From Streptomyces griseoviridis (GTDB lineage Bacteria; Actinomycetota; Actinomycetes; Streptomycetales; Streptomycetaceae): 64,000 nt of DNA. Location of the stretch: the NCBI RefSeq assembly GCF_005222485.1, contig NZ_CP029078.1, forward strand, positions 6,289,501 to 6,353,500, written 5' to 3'. Below the pieces are notes generated by a model, which searched no databases, had not been told where the DNA came from, and saw only the letters and a program-made list of their open reading frames with translations. Made by a program: the position numbers and the translations under genes. Each line of letters opens with the position of its first letter. The first letter of the stretch is position 1. Positions 1-7,903 of the stretch are shown here, in pieces.

Positions 1-130
1 GTCTGCGGCCGTCCTCCTGGAGCTGCTCGATGATGGCGAGGGAGACGGCATCCAGGTGCGGGGTGCCGTTCCTGGACTCCCTGGAGTCCCTCGGTTCTGC
101 GCTTCGACTGACCACTCCCTCACTGTGCAC
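1..130 (-). CDS. Lrp/AsnC-family transcriptional regulator, N-terminal fragment
   Basis: Only the start of this gene lies in the window; it runs off the left edge. The minus-strand frame reads LDAVSLAIIEQLQEDGRR close to the edge, which is the characteristic first helix of the Lrp/AsnC winged helix-turn-helix. The start is uncertain. GTG at 130 and GTG at 115 are both in frame and neither has a convincing ribosome-binding site. The gene is divergent from the aldehyde dehydrogenase at 293, the usual arrangement for a local regulator, and an inverted repeat lies between them (164-201). Lrp/AsnC proteins sense amino acids or related amines, so control of the neighbouring polyamine/GABA genes is likely but inferred. 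Confidence 0.7.
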   Translation of the reverse strand, partial: MHSEGVVSRSAEPRDSRESRNGTPHLDAVSLAIIEQLQEDGRR

Positions 131-163
131 GACGTCTCGACGGTTCCGCAAGGGCAGAGCGAT

Positions 164-201
164 GAAATCCGTTGTCTATGTGACCGTGACCTACGGATTT
201 C
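164..201. promoter_or_regulatory. Inverted repeat operator candidate upstream of first ALDH
   Basis: The arms GAAATCCGT (164-172) and ACGGATTTC (193-201) are perfect reverse complements separated by exactly 20 bp, inside the divergent promoter region between the AsnC fragment and the aldehyde dehydrogenase at 293. The same design (TCCGT-N20-ACGGA core, same spacer length) occurs at 19315-19350 before the second aldehyde dehydrogenase. A binding site for a shared regulator of polyamine/GABA genes is the simplest reading. Confidence 0.5.
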
Positions 202-292
202 GCAGCGTTGGCGCGATCAGGGGTGTTGAAAACGTGGGCCGACCGCTTACGGTAGTCGTCCATTCCACCGCTTCACCGACAGGAGGCCGGCA

Positions 293-1732
293 GTGAGCAC
301 CGAGCTGCGTCGTCTGCGCAATCACATCGACGGTGAGTTCCGCGACGCCGCCGACGGACGGACCACCGAGGTGGTCAACCCCGCGACGGGCGAGGCGTAC
401 GCGACCGCGCCGCTGTCCGGCGCCGCCGACGTGGACGCCGCGATGGCCGCCGCCGCGGCGGCCTTCCCCGGCTGGCGGGACACCACACCGGCCGAACGGC
501 AGCGGGCCCTGCTGAAGATCGCGGACGCGTTCGAGGAGCGGGCCGAGGAACTGATCGCGGCGGAGGTGGAGAACACCGGCAAGCCGATCGGGCTGACCAG
601 GTCCGAGGAGATCCCGCCGATGGTCGACCAGATCCGCTTCTTCGCGGGCGCGGCCCGGATGCTGGAGGGGCGCTCGGCCGGCGAGTACATGGACGGGATG
701 ACGTCGATCGTCCGCCGTGAGCCGGTCGGGGTCTGCGCGCAGGTCGCGCCCTGGAACTACCCGATGATGATGGCTGTCTGGAAGTTCGCGCCGGCCATCG
801 CGGCCGGCAACACGGTCGTCCTGAAGCCGTCGGACACCACCCCGGCGTCCACCGTCCTGATGGCCGAGATCATCGGCGGGATCCTGCCGAAGGGCGTCTT
901 CAACGTCGTCACCGGCGACCGCGACACCGGCCGCCGCATGGTCGAGCACCCGACCCCGGCGATGGCCTCCATCACCGGCTCGGTACGGGCCGGCATGTCG
1001 GTCGCCGAGTCCGCGTCCCGCGACCTCAAGCGGGTCCACCTGGAACTGGGCGGCAAGGCGCCGGTCGTCGTCTTCGCCGACACCGACCTCGCCAAGGCCG
1101 TCGAGGACATCTCGGTCGCGGGCTTCTTCAACGCGGGCCAGGACTGTACGGCGGCCACCCGGGTCCTCGTCCAGGAGTCGATCCACGACGAGTTCGTGGC
1201 CGCGCTCGCCAAGGCGGCGGCCGAGACGAAGACCGGGCAGCCCGACGACGAGGACGTCCTGTACGGCCCGCTCAACAACCCGAACCAGCTCGAACAGGTC
1301 TCCGGTTTCGTGGCGCGGCTGCCCGCGCACGCCAAGGTGGAGGCGGGCGGCCACCGGGTCGGCGAGAGGGGCTACTTCTACGCGCCGACCGTGGTGTCCG
1401 GGCTGAAGCAGGACGACGAGATCATCCAGAACGAGGTGTTCGGACCCGTCATCACCGTCCAGTCCTTCACCGACGAGGACCAGGCCGTGGAGTGGGCCAA
1501 CGGCGTCGACTACGCGCTGGCCTCCTCGGTGTGGACCAAGGACCACGGCCGCGCCATGCGGATGTCCAAGCGGCTCGACTTCGGCTGCGTGTGGATCAAC
1601 ACCCACATCCCGCTGGTCGCCGAGATGCCGCACGGCGGCTTCAAGAAGTCCGGCTACGGCAAGGACCTGTCCGGGTACGGGTTCGAGGACTACACGCGGA
1701 TCAAGCACGTGATGACGTCGCTGGACGCGTGA
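293..1732 (+). CDS. Gamma-aminobutyraldehyde dehydrogenase family protein
   Basis: This is a 479-residue NAD(P)-dependent aldehyde dehydrogenase of normal family length. The general base lies in LELGGKAP (Glu about 251) and the catalytic cysteine in GQDCTAATR (Cys about 285). The Rossmann-side motif PWNYPMM is near residue 158. The closest familiar group by motif is aminobutyraldehyde dehydrogenase (PatD/Prr), which oxidises 4-aminobutanal from putrescine to GABA. The GTG start at 293 is preceded by the strong site AGGAGG. A polyamine-type binding protein follows and an AsnC regulator diverges upstream, which supports a role in polyamine catabolism. A perfect 16-bp hairpin at 1801-1836 ends the transcript. 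The exact aldehyde substrate is inferred. Confidence 0.85.
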   Translation: MSTELRRLRNHIDGEFRDAADGRTTEVVNPATGEAYATAPLSGAADVDAAMAAAAAAFPGWRDTTPAERQRALLKIADAFEERAEELIAAEVENTGKPIGLTRSEEIPPMVDQIRFFAGAARMLEGRSAGEYMDGMTSIVRREPVGVCAQVAPWNYPMMMAVWKFAPAIAAGNTVVLKPSDTTPASTVLMAEIIGGILPKGVFNVVTGDRDTGRRMVEHPTPAMASITGSVRAGMSVAESASRDLKRVHLELGGKAPVVVFADTDLAKAVEDISVAGFFNAGQDCTAATRVLVQESIHDEFVAALAKAAAETKTGQPDDEDVLYGPLNNPNQLEQVSGFVARLPAHAKVEAGGHRVGERGYFYAPTVVSGLKQDDEIIQNEVFGPVITVQSFTDEDQAVEWANGVDYALASSVWTKDHGRAMRMSKRLDFGCVWINTHIPLVAEMPHGGFKKSGYGKDLSGYGFEDYTRIKHVMTSLDA

Positions 1733-1800
1733 GCCGAGGAGACGGAGAGGGCGGCTCCGCAGTCTTGGACGGTCCCTGACAGCTCCGGGCGGCCCCCGAC

Positions 1801-1836
1801 GACGGCCCCGGACGGCGAGAGCCGTCCGGGGCCGTC
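1801..1836 (+). terminator. Strong intrinsic terminator hairpin
   Basis: GACGGCCCCGGACGGC (1801-1816) and its exact reverse complement (1821-1836) enclose the tetraloop GAGA. The 16-bp perfect stem 70 bp after the aldehyde dehydrogenase stop is a typical Streptomyces U-tract-free terminator. Confidence 0.8.
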
Positions 1837-1927
1837 GCGCGTCGGCGTCGGGGCCGTCGCCGTCACCGGCGCGTGGGACGGCCTTGACCCTGGCGCTGGA
1901 CAAGGTGTCCTGCCTGCGGGATCGCGC

Positions 1928-1942
1928 TCGACGCAGCGTCGA
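1928..1942. promoter_or_regulatory. Palindrome before orphan polyamine-binding protein
   Basis: TCGACGC-A-GCGTCGA is a perfect 7-bp-arm palindrome just upstream of the binding-protein start at 1979. A second small dyad, GGACA-AGG-TGTCC, sits at 1898-1910. Either could be an operator; no regulator can be assigned. Confidence 0.35.
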
Positions 1943-1978
1943 TTGTCCGGCCGGGCGGGGGAGTTGCATGCTGCCGCA

Positions 1979-3169
1979 ATGGCCCTGACACCGAAGACCC
2001 GCCCGCCCTCCCGCCGGACCCTGCTGCGCGCGCTGGGCGGGGGTGCGGTGCTCGGCGGGCTCGCCGGATGCGGGGTGCCGGCCGCGTACGTGGCGCCCGG
2101 CGACCGCGCGGTGGCCGACGTCTCGGAGCGGGACAGGCGGCTGCGGTTCGCCAACTGGCCGCTGTACATCGACACCGACGACAACGACGCGACGAAGCGG
2201 CCGACGCTGGACGCGTTCGAGAAGCGGACCGGGATCGCCGTCGACTACGTCGAGGAGATCAACGACAACGACGAGTTCTTCGGCAAGATCAGCCCCGCGC
2301 TGATGAACCACCAGCAGACCGGCCGGGACCTCATCGTCATCAGCGACTGGATGTGCGCGCGGTTCGTGCGGCTCGGCTGGGTCCAGCGGATGGACCGGTC
2401 CCGGCAGCCGAACCTCGCCAAGTCCCTCGACCCGCTGCTGAGTTCACCCGCCTTCGACCCGGGCCGCCGCTTCACCGTGCCCTGGCAGTCGGGCATCACC
2501 GGCATCGCCTACGACCGCCGCAGGGTGGGCCGGGAGATCCGCCGGGTCTCCGACCTGTGGGCCAAGGACCTCAAGGGCCGGGTGACCCTGCTCTCCGGGC
2601 TCGACGAGGCGTTCGCGCTGCTGATGCAGGGCAACGGCGTCGACATCAGGAAGTGGCGGGCGGACGACTTCCACCAGGTCTGCGACCAGGTCCAGAAGCA
2701 TGTCGCCGAGGGCCAGATCCGCCGCTTCACCGGCAACGACTACACGAAGGACCTGGTCAGCGGGGATGTCCTGGCCTGCCAGGCGTACTCGGGCGACGTG
2801 ATCCAGCTCCAGGCCGACAACCCCGACATCCGCTTCGTCGTCCCGGAGGAGGGCGCGGAGCTGTGGTCGGACTCCCTGATGATCCCGAACCGCGCCCGCC
2901 ACAAGGGGAACGCGGAGCGGCTGATCGACTACTACTACGAGCCGGAGGTAGCGGCGGAGCTGGCGGCCTGGGTCAACTACGTCTGCCCGGTCCCCGCCGC
3001 CCGGGACGTCCTGGCCGCGTCCAAGGACAAGGAAACCGCCGAACTCGCGGAGAACCCCCTGATCTTCCCGGACGGCGGGATGCGCGAGCGGCTGGTGATC
3101 GCGCGGGACATCGCGGCACAGGAGCGGGTGGAGTTCGCGAAGCGGTGGAACCGGATCGTGGGCCTGTGA
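1979..3169 (+). CDS. PotD-like spermidine/putrescine-binding lipoprotein
   Basis: The 396-residue protein is a periplasmic-binding-protein-type lipoprotein of the PotD/PotF group. It begins with a twin-arginine signal (SRRTLLRA) and a lipobox GGLAGC, placing the lipidated cysteine at about residue 31. The mature part carries the polyamine-binding landmarks NWPLYID, EINDNDEFFGKI and RRFTGNDYTKDL, which are nearly identical to the second copy at 21057. I chose the ATG at 1979 because the longer TTG starts at 1943 and 1964 overlap a palindrome and lack proper ribosome-binding sites. No permease or ATPase is adjacent, so it is an orphan that may feed the transporter encoded at 22301-25197 or act as a sensor. 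Confidence 0.85.
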   Translation: MALTPKTRPPSRRTLLRALGGGAVLGGLAGCGVPAAYVAPGDRAVADVSERDRRLRFANWPLYIDTDDNDATKRPTLDAFEKRTGIAVDYVEEINDNDEFFGKISPALMNHQQTGRDLIVISDWMCARFVRLGWVQRMDRSRQPNLAKSLDPLLSSPAFDPGRRFTVPWQSGITGIAYDRRRVGREIRRVSDLWAKDLKGRVTLLSGLDEAFALLMQGNGVDIRKWRADDFHQVCDQVQKHVAEGQIRRFTGNDYTKDLVSGDVLACQAYSGDVIQLQADNPDIRFVVPEEGAELWSDSLMIPNRARHKGNAERLIDYYYEPEVAAELAAWVNYVCPVPAARDVLAASKDKETAELAENPLIFPDGGMRERLVIARDIAAQERVEFAKRWNRIVGL

Positions 3170-3200
3170 CCGGCGGTGCCCGCGTTCGGACGGCGGCCGG

Positions 3201-3980
3201 TCAGACCTGGTTCTCGCCGCCGTCCACGTACAGGTTGGCGCCGAGGACGAAGCTGCTCTCGTCCGAGGCGAGGAACGCCACCACCGCGGCGATCTCCTCC
3301 GGCCGGCCCATCCGGCCCGCCGCGATGGCGGACCCGAGGTTCTTCCTGGCGTCGGCCGCGTTCTCCTCGCCGAAGACGGACGTGATGCCGGGGGTGTCCA
3401 CCGGGCCGGGTGAGATCGCGTTGACCCGGATGCCGCGGCCGACGAGTTCGTTGGCCCAGGTCCGCGCGTAGGAGCGGACGGCGGCCTTGGACGCCGCGTA
3501 CGTGCCGAACGCCCGGGTGCCGTGGTCGGCGGCGGTGGAGGCGTTGAGGATCACCGAGGCGCCGTCGTTGAGCAGCGGCAGGGCCTTGCGCACGGTGAGG
3601 ACCGTGCCGCGCACATTGACCCCGAACGTCTGGTCGAAGTGCTCCTCGGTGCCCTCCTCCAGGGTGGCGAACTCGGCGTAGGCCGCGTTGGCGAACACCA
3701 CGTCCAGGCCCCGGCCCCGGGCGCGGACCGCGTCGTACAGCCGGTCCAGATCGGCCGGGTTCGAGACGTCGCCGGGTACCGCGGTGGCCCGGTCGGGGCC
3801 GATCTCGGCGACGGCCGCCTCCAGTTCGGCCGCGCGCCTGCCGGTGACGAAGACGTGCGCGCCCTCGGCCGCCAGCCGGACGGCGCTCGCCAGACCTATC
3901 CCGGTGCCGCCGCCCGTGACGACGGCGGTCCTGCCCGCCAGCCGCCCTGTGCCGGTGCCGCCCGCTGTGTCCATGCCCAT
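3201..3980 (-). CDS. SDR-family NAD(P)-dependent oxidoreductase
   Basis: This is a classical short-chain dehydrogenase/reductase of about 259 residues. Visible motifs are the cofactor glycine motif TGGGTGIG near the N-terminus, the NAA-type motif (FANAAYAEF), the catalytic serine in ILNASTAADHG, the active-site YAASK, and the C-terminal VDGG. Three ATGs occur in a row at 3986, 3980 and 3974; the one at 3980 stands 8 nt from AGGGAGG and is the best start. The gene is divergent from a TetR regulator, and two near-identical palindromes lie between them, so it is almost certainly the repressor's target. The substrate is unknown. The stop lies 31 nt from the convergent lipoprotein gene. Confidence 0.85.
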   Translation of the reverse strand: MGMDTAGGTGTGRLAGRTAVVTGGGTGIGLASAVRLAAEGAHVFVTGRRAAELEAAVAEIGPDRATAVPGDVSNPADLDRLYDAVRARGRGLDVVFANAAYAEFATLEEGTEEHFDQTFGVNVRGTVLTVRKALPLLNDGASVILNASTAADHGTRAFGTYAASKAAVRSYARTWANELVGRGIRVNAISPGPVDTPGITSVFGEENAADARKNLGSAIAAGRMGRPEEIAAVVAFLASDESSFVLGANLYVDGGENQV

Positions 3981-4002
3981 GGCCATGCCCTCCCTGAGTT
4001 CG

Positions 4003-4016
4003 GTACCGATCGGTAC
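4003..4016. promoter_or_regulatory. TetR operator, copy 1
   Basis: GTACCGATCGGTAC is a perfect 14-bp palindrome in the divergent SDR/TetR promoter region. A second copy lies 47 bp away (centre to centre). Confidence 0.65.
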
Positions 4017-4049
4017 TGAATGCTGTCAGGGGTGACCGTAACACCTTCC

Positions 4050-4063
4050 GAACCGATCGGTAC
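4050..4063. promoter_or_regulatory. TetR operator, copy 2
   Basis: GAACCGATCGGTAC differs from copy 1 at one position only. It lies 20 bp upstream of the TetR start, fitting autoregulation together with repression of the divergent SDR gene. Confidence 0.65.
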
Positions 4064-4083
4064 AGAAAGAGTAGGATGGCGTC

Positions 4084-4692
4084 ATGGAGATCCACCGCAA
4101 GGCGCCGGCCGGCCGGCCGAGAGGGTTCGACGCCGACGAGGCGCTCGAACGCGCCGTGCACGTCTTCTGGGAGCAGGGCTACGAGGGCGCCAGCCTCACC
4201 GACCTCACCAGCGCCATGGGCATCACCCGCACCAGCATGTACGCGGCCTTCGGCAACAAGGAGGAGCTGTTCCGCAAGGCCCTGGAGCGCTACTCCGAAG
4301 GCCCCGCCGCCTACCTCGGCCGGGCGCTGCGGGAACCGACCGCCCGCCAGGTGGCCGCCGCCTTCCTCGACGGCTGCGTGCGGGCCACCACCCGGCCTGG
4401 CTGCCCCGCCGGATGCCTGGGTGTCCAGGGCTCCCTGGCCGCGGGCGAGCCCGGACGCAACGCCCGCGACGCCCTCGTCGCCTGGCGCAACGAGGGCGTC
4501 GTGCAGCTCCACGAGCGGTTCGCACGCGCCCTGGACGAGGGCGACCTGCCGCCCGGCGCCGACCCGCTGCTGCTCGCCCGCTACCTCATGACCGTCGCGA
4601 ACGGCGTCGCCGTCCAGGCCGTGGGCGGTGCCGGTTCCGACGAACTGCACCGAGTGACCGACCTGGCTCTGCGAAACTGGCCGCCCACCTGA
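4084..4692 (+). CDS. TetR/AcrR-family transcriptional repressor
   Basis: The 202-residue protein has the standard TetR layout. The N-terminal helix-turn-helix covers about residues 14-60 (ALERAVHVFWEQGYEGASL, then TRTSMYAAFGNKEELF). A helical ligand domain follows, including the RPGCPAGCLGVQG stretch typical of the TetR_C_16-like group. It reads away from the SDR gene across two palindromic sites and probably represses both. The ATG at 4084 is preceded by GTAGGATGG. The inducer is unknown, but SDR/TetR pairs of this type often respond to small electrophiles or quinones. Confidence 0.9.
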   Translation: MEIHRKAPAGRPRGFDADEALERAVHVFWEQGYEGASLTDLTSAMGITRTSMYAAFGNKEELFRKALERYSEGPAAYLGRALREPTARQVAAAFLDGCVRATTRPGCPAGCLGVQGSLAAGEPGRNARDALVAWRNEGVVQLHERFARALDEGDLPPGADPLLLARYLMTVANGVAVQAVGGAGSDELHRVTDLALRNWPPT

Positions 4693-4713
4693 CGACGGCC
4701 CCCGGAGCAGCCC

Positions 4714-5394
4714 GTGACCGCAGACCGACCCCCGTCGTTCGAGCAGCGGTTGCGGACCGTCGTCGCCTCCGAGCGGGCGCCGGCGCGGCTGCGGGCCTAC
4801 TTCGCCGCCCGGTCCGAGAGCGGCGTGATCCCCTACACGGGGAGCCGCTTCGAGCACCTCGGAGGCGGCGGCGACCGGCCCCAGGTCATGAACACGGTCA
4901 CCGCCGAGGACCTGCTCGCGGTGCAGACCCTGTCGGTGACCATCCCCTCGCAGGTCGCCCTCGACCTCCTCGAAGGCGACCTCGGGCGCCGGATCTCCGC
5001 ACTGCTGAGCCGGATTCCCCACGATCTCGACATGGTCGACGCCGACGCCGCCGACCTGGAGCCCGGGTCCCCGGCCGATGACGCCTGGCGTCTGCTGCTC
5101 AAGCAGGACGGGATCGGATGGGTCAAGGCCGGCAAGCTGCTCGCGCGCAAGCGTCCTCGGCTGCTCCCCGTCTACGACGAGGTCGTCAAGTGCCTCGTCG
5201 GCCGGCCGAAGTCCTACTGGCTCGGGCTGCACGGCGCGCTCCGCGCCGACGACCGCGCGCTCCACCGCGAGCTGCTGGAGCTGCGGGCTTCCGCCGGGCT
5301 TTCGGAGACCGTCAGCGCGCTGCGCGTCTGTGACGTCGTCCTCTGGACGCACCACCGTGACGACCACCGGAGGCGTGGCTGCGCCGGGGGATGA
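4714..5394 (+). CDS. DUF6308 family protein
   Basis: This 226-residue soluble protein starts with GTG at 4714, 21 nt after the TetR stop, so it may be co-transcribed with it. The conserved part runs from IPYTGSRFE (about 37) through LLKQDGIGWVKAGKLLARKRPRLLPVYD and ends in SETVSALRVCDVVLWTHHR. These are the hallmarks I associate with the actinobacterial DUF6308 family. The GIGWVKAGKL segment resembles a helix-hairpin-helix, which would suggest DNA contact, but this is speculative. There is no signal peptide or membrane segment, and no function is known. Confidence 0.7.
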   Translation: MTADRPPSFEQRLRTVVASERAPARLRAYFAARSESGVIPYTGSRFEHLGGGGDRPQVMNTVTAEDLLAVQTLSVTIPSQVALDLLEGDLGRRISALLSRIPHDLDMVDADAADLEPGSPADDAWRLLLKQDGIGWVKAGKLLARKRPRLLPVYDEVVKCLVGRPKSYWLGLHGALRADDRALHRELLELRASAGLSETVSALRVCDVVLWTHHRDDHRRRGCAGG

Positions 5395-5403
5395 CACCCC
5401 GGC
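5383..5403. terminator. Small bidirectional hairpin between convergent genes
   Basis: GCCGGGG (5383-5389) pairs with CCCCGGC (5397-5403) across a 7-nt loop that contains the DUF6308 stop region. It lies just before the stop of the convergent MFS gene. The stem is short but well placed. Confidence 0.4.
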
Positions 5404-5406
5404 CGC

Positions 5407-6744
5407 TCACGTCGCCGTCTCCGCGAGGCGGGCCGCCCGGGTGCGGGGGCCGAAGACCGCGAGGACCACGGCGCCGGTCAGCCAGGTGCCCGCGATGAAG
5501 TAGAAGACGCTGCGGTAGCCGTGGTTCGTGTAGAGGGACGCCACGATCAGCGGGCCCGCCGCGTTCGAGAGGCGGCCGAGGCCGTAGGAGACGCTGGTGC
5601 CCAGGGAGCGGCCCCGGGTGTCGAAGACCTCGGGCGAGTAGGCGTAGCCGAGGGCCGTGTAGCCGCGTTCGAAGAGGTTGACCAGGAAGCCGAAGACGAT
5701 GATCAGGACCGGGCTGAACGTCAGGCCGTACAGGAGCCCGCACACCGCGATCACCGTGCCGAAGCCGACCAGGCACCACTTGCGTTCGAAGCGGTCGGTG
5801 ACCAGCGCCGCCAGGTAGGAGCCGAGCGGGGCGCCCACCGTGGTCAGGGCCACGTAGAAGACGGACTTCTCCACGCTGAAGCCCTCCTTCGCCAGCAGCG
5901 TCGGCGCCCAGCTCGAATAGCCGAAGAAGCCGATGGTCTGGGTCACCCAGACGACCGTGAGCAGCAGCGTCGGCAGCAGGTACTTGCGCTGGAGGAGCAG
6001 CCGCAGCGGTGCCTTGGTGACCGGCGCCTCGGTCACCGGCGGGGCCGGTTCGGGCAGCGGACCCTTCTCCGCCGCCACCTGCGCCTCGATCGCGCGCAGC
6101 ACCTCGTCGGCCTTCTCGTGGTCGCCCCTGCTCTCGTACCAGCGCGGCGACTCCTTGAGGTGCCGGGTGAACAGGATGAGCAGCAGGCCGAGCGAGCCCC
6201 AGAGGTAGACGAGCCGCCACGACCAGTCGCTGAGCGGGACCACCACGCTGGCGATGAGGTTGGTGACCGGGGTGCCGCAGATGCCGATGACGATCGCGTA
6301 CGCCTGGTACTTGCCGCGGACCGCGGCCGGATACATCTCGTTGATGTAGACGACGCCGACGACCGTCATCGCCGACAGGCCCGCCGACGTCAGCACCCGG
6401 AACACGCCGAGGGAGACCAGGTCCCAGGAGAAGACGGAGACGAGGGAGAAGAGGCCGAAGAACATCGTCGTCCGCACCAGGGCCCGTTTGCGGCCCCAGC
6501 GGTCGGCGAGGGCGCCGCCGGCCAGCGAGCCGACGAACATGCCGACGAATGACAGGGAGGTGACGTAGGCGACGTGGTCGACCGTCACGCCCCACAGGTC
6601 GATCAGCTGGGGCGCGGTGGTGGCGAAGCTGTTGATGTCCGCGAACTCGAAGAAGTACGCGAAGGAGACGGCCAGCAGCATGGTCTTGTGGAAGCCGGAG
6701 ACCGGGAGCCGGTTCATCCGGTTCATCGCGTTGGCGTTCCGCAC
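5407..6744 (-). CDS. MFS transporter, aromatic acid / dicarboxylate-type
   Basis: This is a 445-residue major facilitator with about 12 membrane segments. Family signatures are GSLAGGALADRWGRKRAL after TM2 and RGKYQAYAIVIG and SSWAPTLLAKEGFS further on, as in the sugar/aromatic-acid:proton symporter branch. It is the last gene of a minus-strand operon behind LigI- and LigJ-like hydrolases, so uptake of an aromatic acid or of a ring-cleavage product is the likely job. The GTG start at 6744 follows GAAGGG at good spacing. A G-rich run (6762-6792) sits in the 61-nt gap to the previous gene. Substrate assignment is inference from context. Confidence 0.8.
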   Translation of the reverse strand: MRNANAMNRMNRLPVSGFHKTMLLAVSFAYFFEFADINSFATTAPQLIDLWGVTVDHVAYVTSLSFVGMFVGSLAGGALADRWGRKRALVRTTMFFGLFSLVSVFSWDLVSLGVFRVLTSAGLSAMTVVGVVYINEMYPAAVRGKYQAYAIVIGICGTPVTNLIASVVVPLSDWSWRLVYLWGSLGLLLILFTRHLKESPRWYESRGDHEKADEVLRAIEAQVAAEKGPLPEPAPPVTEAPVTKAPLRLLLQRKYLLPTLLLTVVWVTQTIGFFGYSSWAPTLLAKEGFSVEKSVFYVALTTVGAPLGSYLAALVTDRFERKWCLVGFGTVIAVCGLLYGLTFSPVLIIVFGFLVNLFERGYTALGYAYSPEVFDTRGRSLGTSVSYGLGRLSNAAGPLIVASLYTNHGYRSVFYFIAGTWLTGAVVLAVFGPRTRAARLAETAT

Positions 6745-6761
6745 GGGCGGCCCTTCGGATC

Positions 6762-6792
6762 GGAGGGAGGGATGGGGGAGGGGGGAAGGGGG
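6762..6792 (+). other. G-quadruplex-prone run
   Basis: Five runs of three or more G, separated by one or two bases, lie on the plus strand in the gap between the LigI-like gene and the MFS gene. This is the template strand for the operon, so a folded quadruplex could slow polymerase. Confidence 0.4.
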
Positions 6793-6805
6793 CTCGGGCC
6801 CGCCG

Positions 6806-7744
6806 TCACGGCCAGTACAGGGCCATCGGGTTGGTGACCAGCAGCTTCTGGCGGTGTTCTGGCGTCGGCGTCAGGTGGTCGACGTGGTCCGCGAGCAGGC
6901 CGTCGTCGGGCATGTGGTCCGTCAGGTTGGGGTGCGGCCAGTCGGTGCCCCACAGGACGCGGTCGGGGAACTCCGTCACCACCCGGCGGGCGAACGGCAC
7001 CACGTCGGTGTACGCATGGCGTTCGCCGTCGAGGGCGGGCGGGCCGCTCACGCTGAGGCGTTCGGGGCAGGTCACCTTCACCCAGACGTCGTTGTCGTCG
7101 ACGAAGCGCAGGAAGCGGCTGAACTCCGGTCCCCCGACCGGCCCGGTGACGTCGGGGCGGCCCATGTGGTCCACCACCAGCGGGGTCGGCAGCGAGGCGA
7201 AGAAGTCCTCCAGGTCGGGCAGGTCGGCGCTCTCGAAGTACAGGACGATGTGCCAGCCCAGCCGGGCGATCTTCCTGGCGATCGTCGTCAGGTCCGCCTC
7301 GGGCGAGGAATCGACCAGGCGGCGCACGAAGTTGAAGCGGACGCCCCGCACCCCGGCCGCGTCGAGGGCGCGGAGTTCGGTCTCGCCGATGTCGGGGCGG
7401 ACCGTCGCGATGCCGCGGGCCAGGCCGTCGGAGGCGCGGACCGCGTCGAGCATCGCCGCGTTGTCCGCGCCGTGGCAGGTGGCCTGCACGATGACGTTCC
7501 TGGCGATGCCCAAGTGGTCGCGGAGGGCGAAGAGTTCGTCGCGTCCGCCGTCGCAGGGCGTGTACTTGCGCTCCGGTGCGAAGGGGAAACGGGCCTGCGG
7601 GCCGAAGACATGGCAGTGGGTGTCCACCGTGCCGGGCGGGAGGGCGCGGCGCGGCGCGGACGGATTCGGGTACCAGTCGAGCCAGCCGGGGGACTTGGGG
7701 GACAGCGGGGGCTGCGGGGACAGCGGGGGCAGCGGGGTGGGCAT
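6806..7744 (-). CDS. ligI: 2-pyrone-4,6-dicarboxylate hydrolase (LigI-like amidohydrolase)
   Basis: The 312-residue amidohydrolase-superfamily protein strongly resembles LigI. It has the metal-site HxH in DTHCHVFGP, the stretch FPFAPERKYTPCDGG, LRDHLGIARNVIVQATCHG, GVRGVRFNFVRRLVD, VVDHMGRPD and WGTDWPHPN (metal-binding Asp), and it ends in VTNPMALYW. LigI opens the lactone ring of 2-pyrone-4,6-dicarboxylate to give 4-carboxy-2-hydroxymuconate in the protocatechuate 4,5-cleavage and gallate pathways. The ATG at 7744 is preceded by AGGAGAAG. It sits between the LigJ-like gene and an MFS transporter on one strand. The 159-nt gap before it is built of GC-rich direct repeats. The ring-cleaving dioxygenase is not in the window. 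Confidence 0.85.
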   Translation of the reverse strand: MPTPLPPLSPQPPLSPKSPGWLDWYPNPSAPRRALPPGTVDTHCHVFGPQARFPFAPERKYTPCDGGRDELFALRDHLGIARNVIVQATCHGADNAAMLDAVRASDGLARGIATVRPDIGETELRALDAAGVRGVRFNFVRRLVDSSPEADLTTIARKIARLGWHIVLYFESADLPDLEDFFASLPTPLVVDHMGRPDVTGPVGGPEFSRFLRFVDDNDVWVKVTCPERLSVSGPPALDGERHAYTDVVPFARRVVTEFPDRVLWGTDWPHPNLTDHMPDDGLLADHVDHLTPTPEHRQKLLVTNPMALYWP

Positions 7745-7778
7745 CGCGGACTTCTCCTGCGGGTGCGGGTGCGGGTGC

Positions 7779-7880
7779 GGGGGTCGGGACCGGGGCCGGG
7801 TGCGAGGGTCGGGACCGGGGTCGGGTGCGAGGACCGGGGCCGGGTGCGAAGGCGGGGCCGGGTGAGAGGCGTGAGGGGGC
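7779..7880. repeat. Imperfect 19-25 bp direct repeats between ligJ and ligI
   Basis: About four imperfect units of the pattern GGGTCGGGACCGGGGCCGGG plus a TGCGA tail fill most of the 159-nt spacer. The tract begins with GGGTGC steps at about 7760. No gene is visible in it. Confidence 0.6.
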
Positions 7881-7903
7881 GGGGCGGGGCCGAGCTTGGC
7901 GGC

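Noticed and set aside
2977..5397. An 806-codon minus-strand open frame
   Set aside because: It runs antisense to TetR, DUF6308 and the lipoprotein and out of phase with the SDR; high-GC third positions keep such shadow frames open.
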